A stretch of 64,000 nucleotides of DNA from Terriglobales bacterium (GTDB lineage: Bacteria > Acidobacteriota > Terriglobia > Terriglobales > Acidobacteriaceae): the NCBI GenBank assembly GCA_035561515.1, contig DATMXP010000007.1:248001-312000 (forward strand). Reading direction: 5' to 3'. The notes under the pieces are model-generated. The model was not told the DNA's origin. It worked only from the letters and a program-made list of their open reading frames with translations, and made no database searches. Shown here one piece after another: positions 25,028-34,200 of the stretch (positions are counted from its first letter, which is position 1; every line of letters starts with the position of its first letter). Made by a program: the position numbers and the translations under genes.

Positions 25028-25336
25028 CTATGTAGTGGACTTTCCGGCTTCGCGGGCGGTAGCGTCCTTGTAAGCCTGGCGTCCGGCCTCGACGGCAGAA
25101 CGGAACTGGTCCTTCTGCGTCTCGATGGCGTGCTTGCCCTTCTCGACGAACTGGTTAGCTTGCTCCCGGGCCTCGCGGGCGCGGTTCTTTACATAGTCGC
25201 GGCCTTCCTCGGCACGGCGGAGGAGATCTTCGCGTGTTTCACGTCCGGCCTTGGGCGCGTAGAGCATACCGATCGCGGCGCCAATTCCGAGCCCAGCAAG
25301 AAACCAACCGAATCCACTGCCATTATGTTCCGACAT
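25028..25336 (-). CDS. YtxH-domain protein
   Basis: A 102-residue protein with the YtxH hallmark: a glycine-rich membrane helix (FGWFLAGLGIGAAIGMLYAPKAGRETRE) is the N-terminal third, followed by a charged amphipathic helix. YtxH proteins are general-stress proteins of unknown mechanism in Bacillus. It lies upstream of the DUF948-like gene and is probably cotranscribed. A strong GGAGGA lies just upstream of the ATG on the minus strand. Confidence 0.85.
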   Translation of the reverse strand: MSEHNGSGFGWFLAGLGIGAAIGMLYAPKAGRETREDLLRRAEEGRDYVKNRAREAREQANQFVEKGKHAIETQKDQFRSAVEAGRQAYKDATAREAGKSTT

Positions 25337-25471
25337 AAAAATCCTCCTAAGCCAAGTGTGGCGATGTTAACAAACAAAATTACCCGTTGCTAGTGCGCAG
25401 GCGACCGTGAACTATGGGTTAATGGAAATACGGCATAAATGGCGGGTTTCTTGTGATACAGGAAGGTTGAG

Positions 25472-25547
25472 TGGTGAGCCAGGAAGGATTCGAACCTTCG
25501 ACCCACGCCTTAAAAGGGCGTTGCTCTGCCAACTGAGCTACTGGCCC
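25472..25547 (-). tRNA. tRNA-Lys (anticodon TTT)
   Basis: A 76-base cloverleaf is readable on the minus strand. It has a 7-base acceptor stem (GGGCCAG with CTGGCTC), a GCTC/GAGC D stem, an anticodon stem ACGCC/GGCGT with loop CTTTTAA, and a T arm GAAGG-TTCGAAT-CCTTC. The CCA end is encoded. The anticodon TTT decodes AAA/AAG and is a substrate of MnmA. Confidence 0.97.
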
Positions 25548-25668
25548 ACTCGGAGGGGTGAATTCAGTATAGCAAATCATGTATTGAGGTCTTCGGATCG
25601 AAGGGATCATGGTTTGGTGAGTGCTTTCTTAACGTGTCGCATTCATTCAGATATCAGAGTTGTCGACG

Positions 25669-26211
25669 CTAATAGGGCGAATTGATATCGAGACCGCACC
25701 ATTCCTTGCTGCGGCCTTGTTTTATTCCACCGTTCTTTATACCGTCGTACAGCTCATCAGCGGAAAAGTACTTCGAACTAAGAAGTTCAAGGAGCTTCCC
25801 ATAAGGGTATTCGCGACAACGAGTATGCTTTTCATAGAAGCTTGTAAGCACGGTCGTGTAGATGCTCACGTCTAGACGTCCATGCTGGTCAAATTTCCTT
25901 TCTGAAAACAGTCTCGAGAATTCACCACGATGAGCAAGGCAACGAGTGGATGGCATGTCGGTGCTGTGATCACCATCTCCAAGGGTGTGTGATTTGCCGG
26001 TCTCAAATAGAGTGTCAGCTAGGTTGCATGATGTCAGGGTGCCTCCGAGCCATCCGTCGATAAAACCGTAGACATAGCTGTTGCGCTGTTCTGAAGTCCA
26101 TCCAAGCCACTCATCTCCTCGCCCAACCTTAGATTCCCTATACTGTGCTGAAAAATTGCAGATGGCCAGGAATAGCGTTATGCCGACTAGACTGAGTGTG
26201 CGTGGGGTCAT
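25669..26211 (-). CDS. Hypothetical secreted protein
   Basis: A 180-residue protein with a signal peptide (MTPRTLSLVGITLFLAICNFSA). The mature region contains Cys residues that may pair (SCNLAD, TRCLAH, TRCREYP, EWCGLD) and a C-terminal helical part. A YGFIDGWLGGT segment recalls small periplasmic proteins of the Rap1a/Tai type, a weak impression only. The ATG at 26211 is chosen because it starts the signal peptide. Base composition is less GC-rich than its neighbours. It stands alone, so there is no context for function. Confidence 0.6.
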   Translation of the reverse strand: MTPRTLSLVGITLFLAICNFSAQYRESKVGRGDEWLGWTSEQRNSYVYGFIDGWLGGTLTSCNLADTLFETGKSHTLGDGDHSTDMPSTRCLAHRGEFSRLFSERKFDQHGRLDVSIYTTVLTSFYEKHTRCREYPYGKLLELLSSKYFSADELYDGIKNGGIKQGRSKEWCGLDINSPY

Positions 26212-26472
26212 GGTGGGATTGTACGGCGATCTGATTAGGGTTGAAATGTCTGTTTGCCACAAGTGCTTGTTCGAAATCGCCCGCTAATAGCGTATTCACA
26301 GAACTAGCGTCTCCCCAACTAGAACCGTCTTTTAGGGATCCTCAGGTCGTTCTAGTCGAAATCAACCATACACATGTGAGCGGCGTCACTTCCTTCGTGT
26401 GCTTTCACGACGAACATGTCTCAACCTCGCGGCCTGATGTGGGCCGCACAAATTTCCACTAGTGGGTGAGTC

Positions 26473-26922
26473 ATGAGATTGGCAGACACGATCGGGTCAG
26501 TTTTGGCGCAAAAGGGTTTCGGCGCATTTCAGACTACGCCGGAAGAGACCGTTTACGACGCCGTGAAGAAGATGGCCGAGCACCAGGTAGGAGGACTGGT
26601 GGTCACGTCAAAAGGGAAGTTGGTGGGGATGGTGACGGAACGCGACTACGCGCGCAAGGTCGCGCTGCTGGGCCGGCGTTCGCACGAGGTCCACGTGCGG
26701 GACATCATGGTGAGTCCGGCATGGTACGTTGGCCCGGATAACACCGTGGACGAATGCATGGCTCTGATGACGGAGAAACGAATCCGGCACCTGCCGGTAC
26801 TGCAGAACGATACGATCATGGGCGTGGTATCGATCGGCGATCTGGTGAAGTGGATCATTTCGGCACAAGATGGCGCGATCCGGCATCTGGAGAACTACGT
26901 TTCGAGCAGCTATCCGGGGTAA
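26473..26922 (+). CDS. CBS-pair domain protein
   Basis: A 149-residue protein made of two CBS domains: about residues 10-70, with VYDAVKKMAEHQVGGLVVTSKGKLVGMVTERDY, and about 75-140, with HLPVLQNDTIMGVVSIGDLV. CBS pairs bind adenine nucleotides and regulate other proteins. Stand-alone versions in bacteria have varied, mostly unknown, partners. The ATG at 26473 follows GGTGAG. No neighbour shares the strand closely. Confidence 0.9.
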   Translation: MRLADTIGSVLAQKGFGAFQTTPEETVYDAVKKMAEHQVGGLVVTSKGKLVGMVTERDYARKVALLGRRSHEVHVRDIMVSPAWYVGPDNTVDECMALMTEKRIRHLPVLQNDTIMGVVSIGDLVKWIISAQDGAIRHLENYVSSSYPG

Positions 26923-27122
26923 GTCAGCCATCAGCAAGTGAATCAACGCCGCGGCCGATCCTAGGATGATCGCTATGCCTTAGTGTTCTTGAACGCTGCT
27001 GCGGGGCTAGTCCCAGAGGAACCTCTTTATAAAACGCTTTGCCATTGACCTTCCACAGGTTTGTTCATCATTATTCAACAAGAACGCGAGTACGACACCA
27101 ATTGGAAGTTTGGCGGAGTGCT

Positions 27123-27551
27123 ATGCGCAACATCATTCGCTGGTCCCTGACTACCGCAGTACGGGATGCAGATGTCTGGCATCTTTCCGATTCATTGACC
27201 TTCCAGCAAGCTTTGGCCGAAGCCCAGCGGGAAAACTTCCCGTATCTTGTGCAGCGGCGGCTTTTAGTTACGCGCGACGGAAGAGTTGCGCGGATTTCAC
27301 GGAAGTCGATACTGCGCGTGCCGGGCGTGCCATTGCGTGCGCCTTTGAATTACCGCTGGCATGCGGAGTGCCTGCGGTGCGAGTGCCGAGCGCAGTTCCA
27401 GAGCCAGATGGACGCGGAGTGGTGGCGAGACATCCACGAGTTCGAGAACTACTCGGACGGACACCTGGTGCGGGTTTTGCTGGAAACGGACAAGTCGCTG
27501 ATCGACATGGCCGACGTTGCGGACGTGGAGATCGTGAATCGGAAGAGATAG
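27123..27551 (+). CDS. Hypothetical protein
   Basis: A 142-residue soluble protein that I do not recognise. It has a basic N-terminal half (PYLVQRRLLVTRDGRVARISRKS) and two close Cys (CLRCECR) in the middle. The C-terminal half is acidic (DGHLVRVLLETDKSLIDMADVADVEIVN). The ATG at 27123 is more likely than the far upstream start at 27039. It is convergent with the CPBP protease gene, with the stops almost touching. Confidence 0.55.
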   Translation: MRNIIRWSLTTAVRDADVWHLSDSLTFQQALAEAQRENFPYLVQRRLLVTRDGRVARISRKSILRVPGVPLRAPLNYRWHAECLRCECRAQFQSQMDAEWWRDIHEFENYSDGHLVRVLLETDKSLIDMADVADVEIVNRKR

Positions 27552-27552
27552 G

Positions 27553-28248
27553 CTAATCGCAGCCGGCAGGCTGTTCGATTGGCTCCAAGAGGATTTTCTT
27601 GTGCTCTTCGCGGTAAAGGATAGTGAAGAGCGCCACGTCGTAAACGGCGTGGATCAGGATAGGGCCGAGCAGGCTTCCGCTCAGCACATACACGATGTGG
27701 AAGAGGATGGCGAGGGCTCCCACGCCGATCGCACCGCGCAACCCTTGCGGCAGGTGCGCCAGTACGAATAGCACAACACAAAGAACGAGAGAAGGCCCGT
27801 AGCCGATCCACCGCGCAAGCAGTTCGTAGAGGACGGCGCGGTAGGCAATCTCTTCCGCAATGCCGGCGCTGATGCCGCCTACCACTGACCATCCGTATTC
27901 TGATGGCGTCGCCGGAGCGTACAGAAGACGGACACGCTCACGTAATTCGGGCGCTGGATTTCGGCGGCGTCCCCGGACGATTCCCGCAATCAGTCCGATG
28001 AGGATGGAGACGGCGAGTAGAAGTCCGATGAAGTCGGGATGGAATGAGATCCCGATGGACTGAACGGAAGCGGCCTCGAGCGAGATGAGTGCGGTCACGA
28101 CGAGCAGGGCAACGGAGATCTGGAAGCGCTCGGTCTTTGGTCCCAGAGTTCGGCCAGCCTTGAGCCTGCGGTAGGAGGTCCACGCCATAAAAGGCATGAA
28201 CACGACGACCCAGTAAAGGAAAAGTATGGTGGCCGAAGACTCTCGCAT
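27553..28248 (-). CDS. CPBP-family intramembrane metalloprotease
   Basis: A 231-residue integral membrane protein with about six to seven hydrophobic segments. The family motifs are present: EExxxR in GIAEEIAYRAVLYEL, a His in VLAHLPQG, and a C-terminal His in ILIHAVYDVALF. These correspond to the glutamate and histidine ligands of CAAX-processing/bacteriocin self-immunity proteases (Abi family). Substrates in bacteria are usually unknown. It starts about 40 bases before the end of the deacetylase gene, on the same strand and downstream of it. Confidence 0.88.
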   Translation of the reverse strand: MRESSATILFLYWVVVFMPFMAWTSYRRLKAGRTLGPKTERFQISVALLVVTALISLEAASVQSIGISFHPDFIGLLLAVSILIGLIAGIVRGRRRNPAPELRERVRLLYAPATPSEYGWSVVGGISAGIAEEIAYRAVLYELLARWIGYGPSLVLCVVLFVLAHLPQGLRGAIGVGALAILFHIVYVLSGSLLGPILIHAVYDVALFTILYREEHKKILLEPIEQPAGCD

Positions 28249-28286
28249 CGACAGCAGTGTAAGGTGCGTCGAAACTGTCGAAAAGG

Positions 28287-29105
28287 TTACTTACGTACGT
28301 TCATGGCCACGTGCGTTGGTGACCGCTCGTTGATGGCGCGCATGTATTCCGTGACGGTCACGAAACGGTATCCGCGTGCCTTTAACGCCTTGAGCAGTTC
28401 GGGCATGGCCGCCGTGGTGGAAGTAAGCTCGTGGAATGCAAGGATGTGCGTGAACACACCTTTCTTCTCACGGGCGTCGATCTGGCGGAGAACAGACTGG
28501 GACAGCGAGGGCGTTGGGCAGTTTTTCGGGTTGCGTCCGGCGCAAAGATAGTCGAGCGAGTTGACGTCCCGCAAAGGAAGCGGATTCAGGTTGGAGATGG
28601 TAAGGACCTTGTATCCGCGGCTTTCGAGTTCGCGGCGGGCATCGTCGGGGAGGATCCAGTCGGGCGGACGGATGTAACGAGAGGGCGATCCGGTGACGCT
28701 CTGGATGACCTTGGAACCCTGCTCGACGTCGGACACGACCCAGCTCAGTCCTTTTTTTCGTTCGGCGGAACGAAGCTCCACGTGGCTATAGGTGTGATCC
28801 TCGAGCTGGTGTCCGCGCTTGAGCATCTCCCGGGCGGCATCGATACAGGTAATGCCGATGTTGGTTTCATAACGTCGGTCGCCCCAGGTCTTGGGGGTCA
28901 GACGCCATCCCATTACGAAGAATGTGGCTTTCACTTTGTGCTGATCGAGGACATCGAGCAGTCCCGGCGCGGACGGAGTTTTCGTCCCAAAGAGGACGTA
29001 GGGGCGGGGACCGTCGTCGAACGTGAGCGCGATCAGTTTGTCAGAAGAAAAAACAGGAATGCTCAGAAGGAGAAGCAAGCAGAGAACAGCAAATCGGCGG
29101 CCCAT
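28287..29105 (-). CDS. Secreted polysaccharide deacetylase
   Basis: A 272-residue exported enzyme with a signal peptide (MGRRFAVLCLLLLLSIPVFS) and a NodB-homology domain. The catalytic motifs are visible: the Asp pair in LTFDDGPRP (motif 1) and the His pair in LEDHTYSHVEL (motif 2, H-x3-H type). It probably removes acetyl groups from peptidoglycan or another cell-surface glycan. Its length is typical. It lies in a minus-strand run with secG upstream and the CPBP protease downstream. Confidence 0.92.
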   Translation of the reverse strand: MGRRFAVLCLLLLLSIPVFSSDKLIALTFDDGPRPYVLFGTKTPSAPGLLDVLDQHKVKATFFVMGWRLTPKTWGDRRYETNIGITCIDAAREMLKRGHQLEDHTYSHVELRSAERKKGLSWVVSDVEQGSKVIQSVTGSPSRYIRPPDWILPDDARRELESRGYKVLTISNLNPLPLRDVNSLDYLCAGRNPKNCPTPSLSQSVLRQIDAREKKGVFTHILAFHELTSTTAAMPELLKALKARGYRFVTVTEYMRAINERSPTHVAMNVRK

Positions 29106-29140
29106 ATGATGTAAGCAGAGTTCCTGGATTCATCATATGC

Positions 29141-29172
29141 AGAAAACGCGTCCGAACAAGATCGGACGCGTT
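29141..29172 (-). terminator. Intrinsic terminator of secG
   Basis: An 11-base perfect stem, AACGCGTCCGA at 29145-29155 with TCGGACGCGTT at 29162-29172, is followed on the minus strand by TTCT. Confidence 0.8.
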
Positions 29173-29204
29173 ACGAAGGTATCAGCAAGGTCAATGCCTG
29201 CCGC

Positions 29205-29549
29205 TTACTTCTGCTGCGGAGTAGGCGTGGTCGGGTTCGGCGAAGGCTGATTCGTCGGAGCCGTCTGCTGCTGCGTGGTGCCTTTGTAGTCGTTCAGAAC
29301 GGAGCCGGAACGCGCGGTCGTGCGCGACGCGAAGATCGACAGGGTGATGGACGTAATCATGAAGATGACGGCCGCCCAGGTGGTCAGCTTGGTCAAGAAG
29401 GTCGCGGCGCCGCGAGGGCCGAAAGCTGTCTGGCTGCCCATGCCGCCGAAGGCAGCGGCGATGTCGGCGCTTTTGCCGCTCTGAAGAAGAACTACCAGGA
29501 TGACAATCAGACAAACCAGAATGTGAATTGCGGTGATGAGATAAATCAT
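29205..29549 (-). CDS. secG: Preprotein translocase subunit SecG
   Basis: A 114-residue SecG with two membrane helices (residues about 3-21 and 55-75) separated by the conserved cytoplasmic loop VVLLQSGKSADIAAAFGG. SecG joins SecYE in the inner-membrane translocon and assists SecA. A Gln/Thr/Pro-rich C-terminal tail extends beyond the usual length of about 75. A tRNA-Leu gene lies just upstream on the same strand, a linkage often seen for secG. Confidence 0.95.
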   Translation of the reverse strand: MIYLITAIHILVCLIVILVVLLQSGKSADIAAAFGGMGSQTAFGPRGAATFLTKLTTWAAVIFMITSITLSIFASRTTARSGSVLNDYKGTTQQQTAPTNQPSPNPTTPTPQQK

Positions 29550-29617
29550 TGCCAGCCGATCGGGCGCAAGATTGCGCTAAATTTCGTATGTATTCCTGAG
29601 TTTTTCGGGGAAATTTA

Positions 29618-29703
29618 TGGTGCGGAAGGGGGGATTTGAACCCCCACGCCTTTTGGGCGCCACCCCCTCAAGATGGTGTGTCTGCCAGTTCCACCACTTC
29701 CGC
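29618..29703 (-). tRNA. tRNA-Leu (anticodon GAG)
   Basis: An 86-base class II tRNA on the minus strand. The acceptor stem is GCGGAAG with CTTCCGC, the anticodon stem CCATC/GGTGG with loop TTGAGGG. A variable arm precedes the GGGGG-TTCAAAT-CCCCC T arm, and CCA is encoded. GAG decodes CUC/CUU. Confidence 0.96.
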
Positions 29704-29799
29704 AAAGCCCGAACTTCAGGTGCATGAAGATTATAGCAAACGGCAGCTCGGATACCCCGCATGGGAACGGCTTCAGAACGAAAAAGTTGGGGAAAACGG

Positions 29800-30744
29800 T
29801 TATCTAACCAGGAACTCAGTAAATTCGTGAATGCCGGCGAGCAGCGAGGGGTAGAGGACGGCGAAGCTTGCGAGAGCGGTTATTAGCAGTCCGAGGCGGG
29901 CTTCCATGGCACGCCGGGGTTTATCGGCGGCAGGAATACGCCACGAGAGCAAGCGTTCGATGCGATTGTGCAGGACCTCGGATGGATCAGCGGCGAAGTT
30001 CATGGCGAGATCCGGCGTGGGAATGGTGAGCTTTGATGCCTTCACGATGGCAGAGGCGAGGTCGATGGCTTCGCGCTCACTGCGAACGGCGCTGGTATCA
30101 GCTGCGACCTCAACCGAGGCGAGCCATGTGCGCTCGATGGTTGAAGAAGGAATACTGCACAGGCGCAGCAAGAGCTTCTTTATGTTGTCGCGGCGGCGAA
30201 CGTGCTCGCTTTCGTGCGCAATAGCGAGACGCAATTCCTCGGCAGTGAGAACTTGGGCGGCCCTGGCCGATACGAACAGTTGCGGACGAAGCAATCCGGC
30301 AACGACTAGCGGCGGGGAATTGGGGCCGGTGCTGATGACGGGAAGTCCTTCGCAGTGTCGATGAGCAACGGCGTTGCGCTGCCACTCGCGAATCAACGTC
30401 GAACTTCGCCAGAGTGAACGTATGGCGCGGATCGTGCCAACGCCGAGCAAGGCGATGGTGACTGAACTGAAGATGAAGAGAGGAGCTCCGAGGCCCTCAT
30501 CGGCATGCATCGGTTCAAAGGCAAGGAACGCCGGAAGGGTTAACACCGTAACCACGCAAGTGGCGGCAACGAAGGGAGCCAACTGAAGCGCGTACAGTGT
30601 CGACGGAGAAAGTGACGAGAGGCGACTGGGCATCCGGCGGGACTGAATTGACCAATATGCTGCCACGAGCAGGCGTGTGCCGAGATACACGATCGCAAAC
30701 TGCGCCAGTGAGACCATGATGGCTCGCAGCAGGTAAAGGGTCAT
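29800..30744 (-). CDS. BlaR1-like M56 membrane metalloprotease
   Basis: A 314-residue membrane protein with about four hydrophobic segments and a zinc-protease motif HESEH in AIAHESEHVRRRDN. This is the M56 domain of BlaR1/MecR1, which on a signal triggers cleavage of the BlaI repressor. The extracellular penicillin-binding sensor domain of true BlaR1 is missing, so the signal is probably not a beta-lactam. The gene overlaps the end of the BlaI-type gene by 4 bases, so both are made together. Confidence 0.87.
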   Translation of the reverse strand: MTLYLLRAIMVSLAQFAIVYLGTRLLVAAYWSIQSRRMPSRLSSLSPSTLYALQLAPFVAATCVVTVLTLPAFLAFEPMHADEGLGAPLFIFSSVTIALLGVGTIRAIRSLWRSSTLIREWQRNAVAHRHCEGLPVISTGPNSPPLVVAGLLRPQLFVSARAAQVLTAEELRLAIAHESEHVRRRDNIKKLLLRLCSIPSSTIERTWLASVEVAADTSAVRSEREAIDLASAIVKASKLTIPTPDLAMNFAADPSEVLHNRIERLLSWRIPAADKPRRAMEARLGLLITALASFAVLYPSLLAGIHEFTEFLVR

Positions 30745-31166
30745 TCGGAGTGGTCTCCGTCGAGGTCGCGACGCTTGCGGTCGATTTCACGCTGAAGTTC
30801 GTCGAGGAGATCGCGGTTCTGTTCGGAAAGGGCATCGACAAGATGCGACATTGTGGCGGAGTCGGGTGAACTGAACATCCTCTGAACAGCGTTGCGCACA
30901 ATGGCGCTGTTGAATTCGTCACGCGTCTGCGCGGGCGAATAGCGGAACGCGCGTCCTTCGGGAATGCGGTTCAGCAACCCCTTTTTGTGAAGGCGGTCGA
31001 GGGTGGTCATTAGGGTGGTATAAGCCCCTGCAACATTGCCGGCTTCCAGCAGTTCCCGAACGGTTGCGGTACCGCGCGTCCAGATCAGATTGAGAAGGCG
31101 GTTCTCGAGCGGTCCAAGCCCTGGGGCAGATTGCTTCGAAACTTGATCCTGCGGGCGCTGTTTCAT
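30741..31166 (-). CDS. BlaI/MecI-type transcriptional repressor
   Basis: A 141-residue regulator. The winged-helix DNA-binding domain spans LGPLENRLLNLIWTRGTATV to DRLHKKGLLNRIPEGRAFRYSP. A helical C-terminal dimerisation part follows. In this family the protein is a dimeric repressor inactivated by proteolysis after signalling by the M56 partner, encoded directly downstream. The start is the ATG at 31166; the long frame to 31529 runs through the receptor gene on another reading and is not used. Palindromes at 31215-31234 and 34201-34225 are candidate operators. Confidence 0.9.
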   Translation of the reverse strand: MKQRPQDQVSKQSAPGLGPLENRLLNLIWTRGTATVRELLEAGNVAGAYTTLMTTLDRLHKKGLLNRIPEGRAFRYSPAQTRDEFNSAIVRNAVQRMFSSPDSATMSHLVDALSEQNRDLLDELQREIDRKRRDLDGDHSE

Positions 31167-31214
31167 CGTGTTAGCCAACCATGGAGACGTGAAAGCATAG
31201 CAAAGACCTCCGCC

Positions 31215-31234
31215 GCTGTCTTTAGAAAGACAGC
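31215..31234. promoter_or_regulatory. Palindrome at the receptor stop, upstream of blaI
   Basis: GCTGTCTTT (31215-31223) and AAAGACAGC (31226-31234) form a 9-base dyad with a 2-base centre. It contains the receptor stop codon and lies about 50 bases upstream of the blaI start. It could be an operator for autoregulation or a weak terminator hairpin. The tiny loop makes an operator more likely. Confidence 0.45.
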
Positions 31235-34149
31235 CGCGCCGAAAACTGGAACGAGCGTGCAGGCAGTTGTGCCGTGAATCCCGTCGCTGGGGTACCGAAA
31301 CTTGCGGGCGGCGCAGCACCGTTGCCGTACACCGAGTTGTATCCGACGAAGTTCGGGTGGTTGGTGATGTTGAACGCCTCCGCGCGGAGCTTGAGCTCCA
31401 GATTTTCAGTGAAGCGGATGGGGCGCTCGACGAACGGCGATAGTTCGAAAATTGCGTCGCCGCGCCCTGAATTGCGACGAAGCACTGAGCCATCGACGAT
31501 GGGACGATCGGCGGTTGCGCCCGTGTCACCGCTGTTGTTCGTTCCGGTAGTGATGTTGTAGGGCAGGCCGCTGCCGAGCGTCATCACGCCGCCCAAGTTG
31601 AACTTAAAAGGTGTTGCGAACACACCACTCAGGACGAAGCGATGGCGCTGGTCGAAGATGGCGTCGGCGTATTCCTCGGAGTCGGTGAAGTTGGGATCGT
31701 TGGGATTCTGGCCCGGAATGTCGGGATCAACGTTATCGAGCGCATGCGACCAGGTGTAGGAAGCGAGCACTTCCAGTCGTGTGCTGAAGCGGTGTTTGAG
31801 ATTCGCCTGAAGTGCGTTGTAGTTCGCGTAGCCGTTGTTTACGTCGGAGGTGATAACGGAATACGGCGGCTGTGGATTCGTGCCGCAGGTGGTGCCGTGC
31901 TCGGCATACCAGAGCCTCCATGTTGGACGGGTGCAGTTGGCCGCGGCAGCGGAGCGGGATTGCCCCTGTGCAGTGCGAAGAAAACTTGTGGGTGGATTCA
32001 CGTCGAGTGGGCGGTTGATGTGCAAAGTGCGCGAGCCGACGTAATCGACGCTCAGGACCCAGTGCTGCACGAGTTCTCGCTCCACACCCAAGGTCCACTG
32101 CTGAGAGTAGGGGTTCAGCAGGGAGTCCTGATAGCCCTTCAGCGCAGAAACGGGGATGAACTGGTTGTAATACGCGGCCATGCCGGGGCGGATGTAGAGC
32201 GACCGCACCGGTACGGCAGCACCCGAGGGCAATGATGCGTAGGGGACCACATCGACATTCGACGGAAATCCAACCTGGCCTGCGGTTGCCGTGAAGGTAA
32301 AGACGCCTTCGGGAGCTGAGAGTACGTGGTTGGCGGCGAGGTTATCGGGAATAGTTGAGTAGTAGATTCCGTATCCGCCACGAAGGGCGGTTTTGCCGTC
32401 GCCGAAGAGGTCAGCGGCGAAGCCCACTCGGGGAGCGAAATTCTTTGTCGCGTCGGTGAAGGTCTGGCGCTCGTAACGCAGACCAGCGTTCAGCGTGAGG
32501 CGGTTGGTGACGCGAATGTCGTCCTGCGTGAACAACGACCAGAGAGTGTCGTCTACGGTGTAAACGGCGTTGCCGAAGCTCTGGCTGTAGCTCTGAACGT
32601 TGGCGATGCTGTTCAGATACGTCGTCTCGCAGGTGACGGTGTCGAGCGTGCACTGCTTGTATACGAGAGTGCCGAGGTAATTGGGGCCGCCGAATTCCTT
32701 GCTGTTGCCTCCGTTGTGGGCATGGATGATGTCGGCGCCGAACTTCAGAGTGTGGCGGCCGTTGGTAAGCGAAAGGGTATTTGCTAATTCGAATTGGCGG
32801 TTCTGGAGTTTCGCCGCCTGTGACGTGCCGCTGGTAAAGGTTCCGCTTACCGAACTGTTGCTGATCGGAACCTGCACCTGAGTGCTGTAGACGATGGGCT
32901 CAAACTCGGTGATCGGCGATCCGAGCGCGAACGACGCCCGGAAGTTGTTGATGAGATTGCTGCTGAGAACGGCGGTTTCACCGATTTCGGCGGTGTAGGT
33001 GCGACGTCGGAAAATTCGTCCCGTGGCGGGAAGAGAATTACCTCCCACAGCTCCGCCGGGATTGGTGTCGCGGAAGGAATCGGCGGATAGACGGACAAAC
33101 GCAGTATTGCTTGAGTTGATCTGGTGATCGAAACGAGCGAAGCCGAGCCATCCGCGATAGTGGCCGACGAAGTTGCCGGGAGCGACCGGCGCCGTGACAG
33201 GCGAGGTGCGGTTCTGCCACGTGTACTCGCCGTTGAGCAAAAAATGGGTCTTGCCGCTGGAGCCGATGGGACCGCCGATGTTCGCGGCAAACTGCTTCAT
33301 GTCGTCAGACCGAACCTGCACTCCGGACGCCGCATTGTTTCCACGCCATAATTGAGCTCCCCAGGCAGCTGGACGATACAGTCCAAGCAGGCTGCCGTGA
33401 TAACTGTTCCCTCCGGTCCGGGTGACGATGTTCACCACGCTTCCGACGCCTGCTCCGTATTCCGCGGAGAACGCGTTATTCAGGATTGTCATGTCTTGGA
33501 GGGAGTCGGCGGGGATGTTCGTCATGATGGTCTGGCGTCCCCAAAGGTCGATTCCGGAGCCGCCATCCACGACGAAGTTGGTCTGCCGACGCCCTGCGCC
33601 GTTGGTGGTGTAGAGGTTCTGGTTTGCAAAGGCGTCGCCGGTGTTGATGGCGGGTCGATTGGCGGAATTCAGGAGCGGCAGATAGGTGATGCGCCGGTTG
33701 AGGAGCGGCGTTTCGTGGATCTGGAGCGTGCTCAGGTTGGTGCCGATTTGCGGTTGGTCATCGCGAACCTCGCCGGAGGTGCCCCTCACCGTGATCTCAG
33801 TCTTCCCGCCAGACGGTCGAAGCTGTATGGCGATGGTGGCGGTCGCGCCTCCGAGAAGGGACACGTGTTCCATCTCAGCGGAAGCAAATCCCGGATGTTC
33901 GGCGTGGATGCGGTAGCTTCCAGTCACCGGAAGCCCGGAGAGCGAAAATTCGCCACGGCTGGTGCTGGTAACGAAGCGCTGGAGTCCGGTCAACTGGTTC
34001 GAGGCTGTGACGGTCACTCCTGCCACCGCAGCGCCGGAGAAGTCAGTAATGGTTCCCCGTACCGTAGCGGTATCGGGTGTTTGTGCGAAGGCCTGCGCGG
34101 AAAATGTGAGCAGGCAGATAGCAGTAAAGGCCAGAAACAGCTTTTGCAT
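31222..34149 (-). CDS. Oar-like TonB-dependent outer-membrane receptor
   Basis: A protein of about 975 residues with a signal peptide (MQKLFLAFTAICLLTFSAQA). A carboxypeptidase-regulatory-like beta domain spans about residues 28-105 (VRGTITDFSGAAVAGVTVTA). A plug domain and a long beta-barrel end in the aromatic FQFSARLSF, the typical outer-membrane C-terminus. This architecture is highly expanded in Acidobacteriota; the substrates are generally unknown and may be complex glycans or peptides. Possible starts are GTG at 34164 and ATG at 34149; the latter begins the signal peptide. The blaI/blaR1-like pair lies directly downstream on the same strand. Confidence 0.9.
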   Translation of the reverse strand: MQKLFLAFTAICLLTFSAQAFAQTPDTATVRGTITDFSGAAVAGVTVTASNQLTGLQRFVTSTSRGEFSLSGLPVTGSYRIHAEHPGFASAEMEHVSLLGGATATIAIQLRPSGGKTEITVRGTSGEVRDDQPQIGTNLSTLQIHETPLLNRRITYLPLLNSANRPAINTGDAFANQNLYTTNGAGRRQTNFVVDGGSGIDLWGRQTIMTNIPADSLQDMTILNNAFSAEYGAGVGSVVNIVTRTGGNSYHGSLLGLYRPAAWGAQLWRGNNAASGVQVRSDDMKQFAANIGGPIGSSGKTHFLLNGEYTWQNRTSPVTAPVAPGNFVGHYRGWLGFARFDHQINSSNTAFVRLSADSFRDTNPGGAVGGNSLPATGRIFRRRTYTAEIGETAVLSSNLINNFRASFALGSPITEFEPIVYSTQVQVPISNSSVSGTFTSGTSQAAKLQNRQFELANTLSLTNGRHTLKFGADIIHAHNGGNSKEFGGPNYLGTLVYKQCTLDTVTCETTYLNSIANVQSYSQSFGNAVYTVDDTLWSLFTQDDIRVTNRLTLNAGLRYERQTFTDATKNFAPRVGFAADLFGDGKTALRGGYGIYYSTIPDNLAANHVLSAPEGVFTFTATAGQVGFPSNVDVVPYASLPSGAAVPVRSLYIRPGMAAYYNQFIPVSALKGYQDSLLNPYSQQWTLGVERELVQHWVLSVDYVGSRTLHINRPLDVNPPTSFLRTAQGQSRSAAAANCTRPTWRLWYAEHGTTCGTNPQPPYSVITSDVNNGYANYNALQANLKHRFSTRLEVLASYTWSHALDNVDPDIPGQNPNDPNFTDSEEYADAIFDQRHRFVLSGVFATPFKFNLGGVMTLGSGLPYNITTGTNNSGDTGATADRPIVDGSVLRRNSGRGDAIFELSPFVERPIRFTENLELKLRAEAFNITNHPNFVGYNSVYGNGAAPPASFGTPATGFTAQLPARSFQFSARLSF

Positions 34150-34200
34150 TCGTGACGTCCCCACGTCCCGTGTAGGAGCACGAACTTATCGTTAACTCCG

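Noticed and set aside
33352-34155. A 267-residue plus-strand frame within the receptor gene
   Set aside because: It is a shadow of the TonB-dependent receptor, with low-complexity Gly/Arg/Val composition and no domain.
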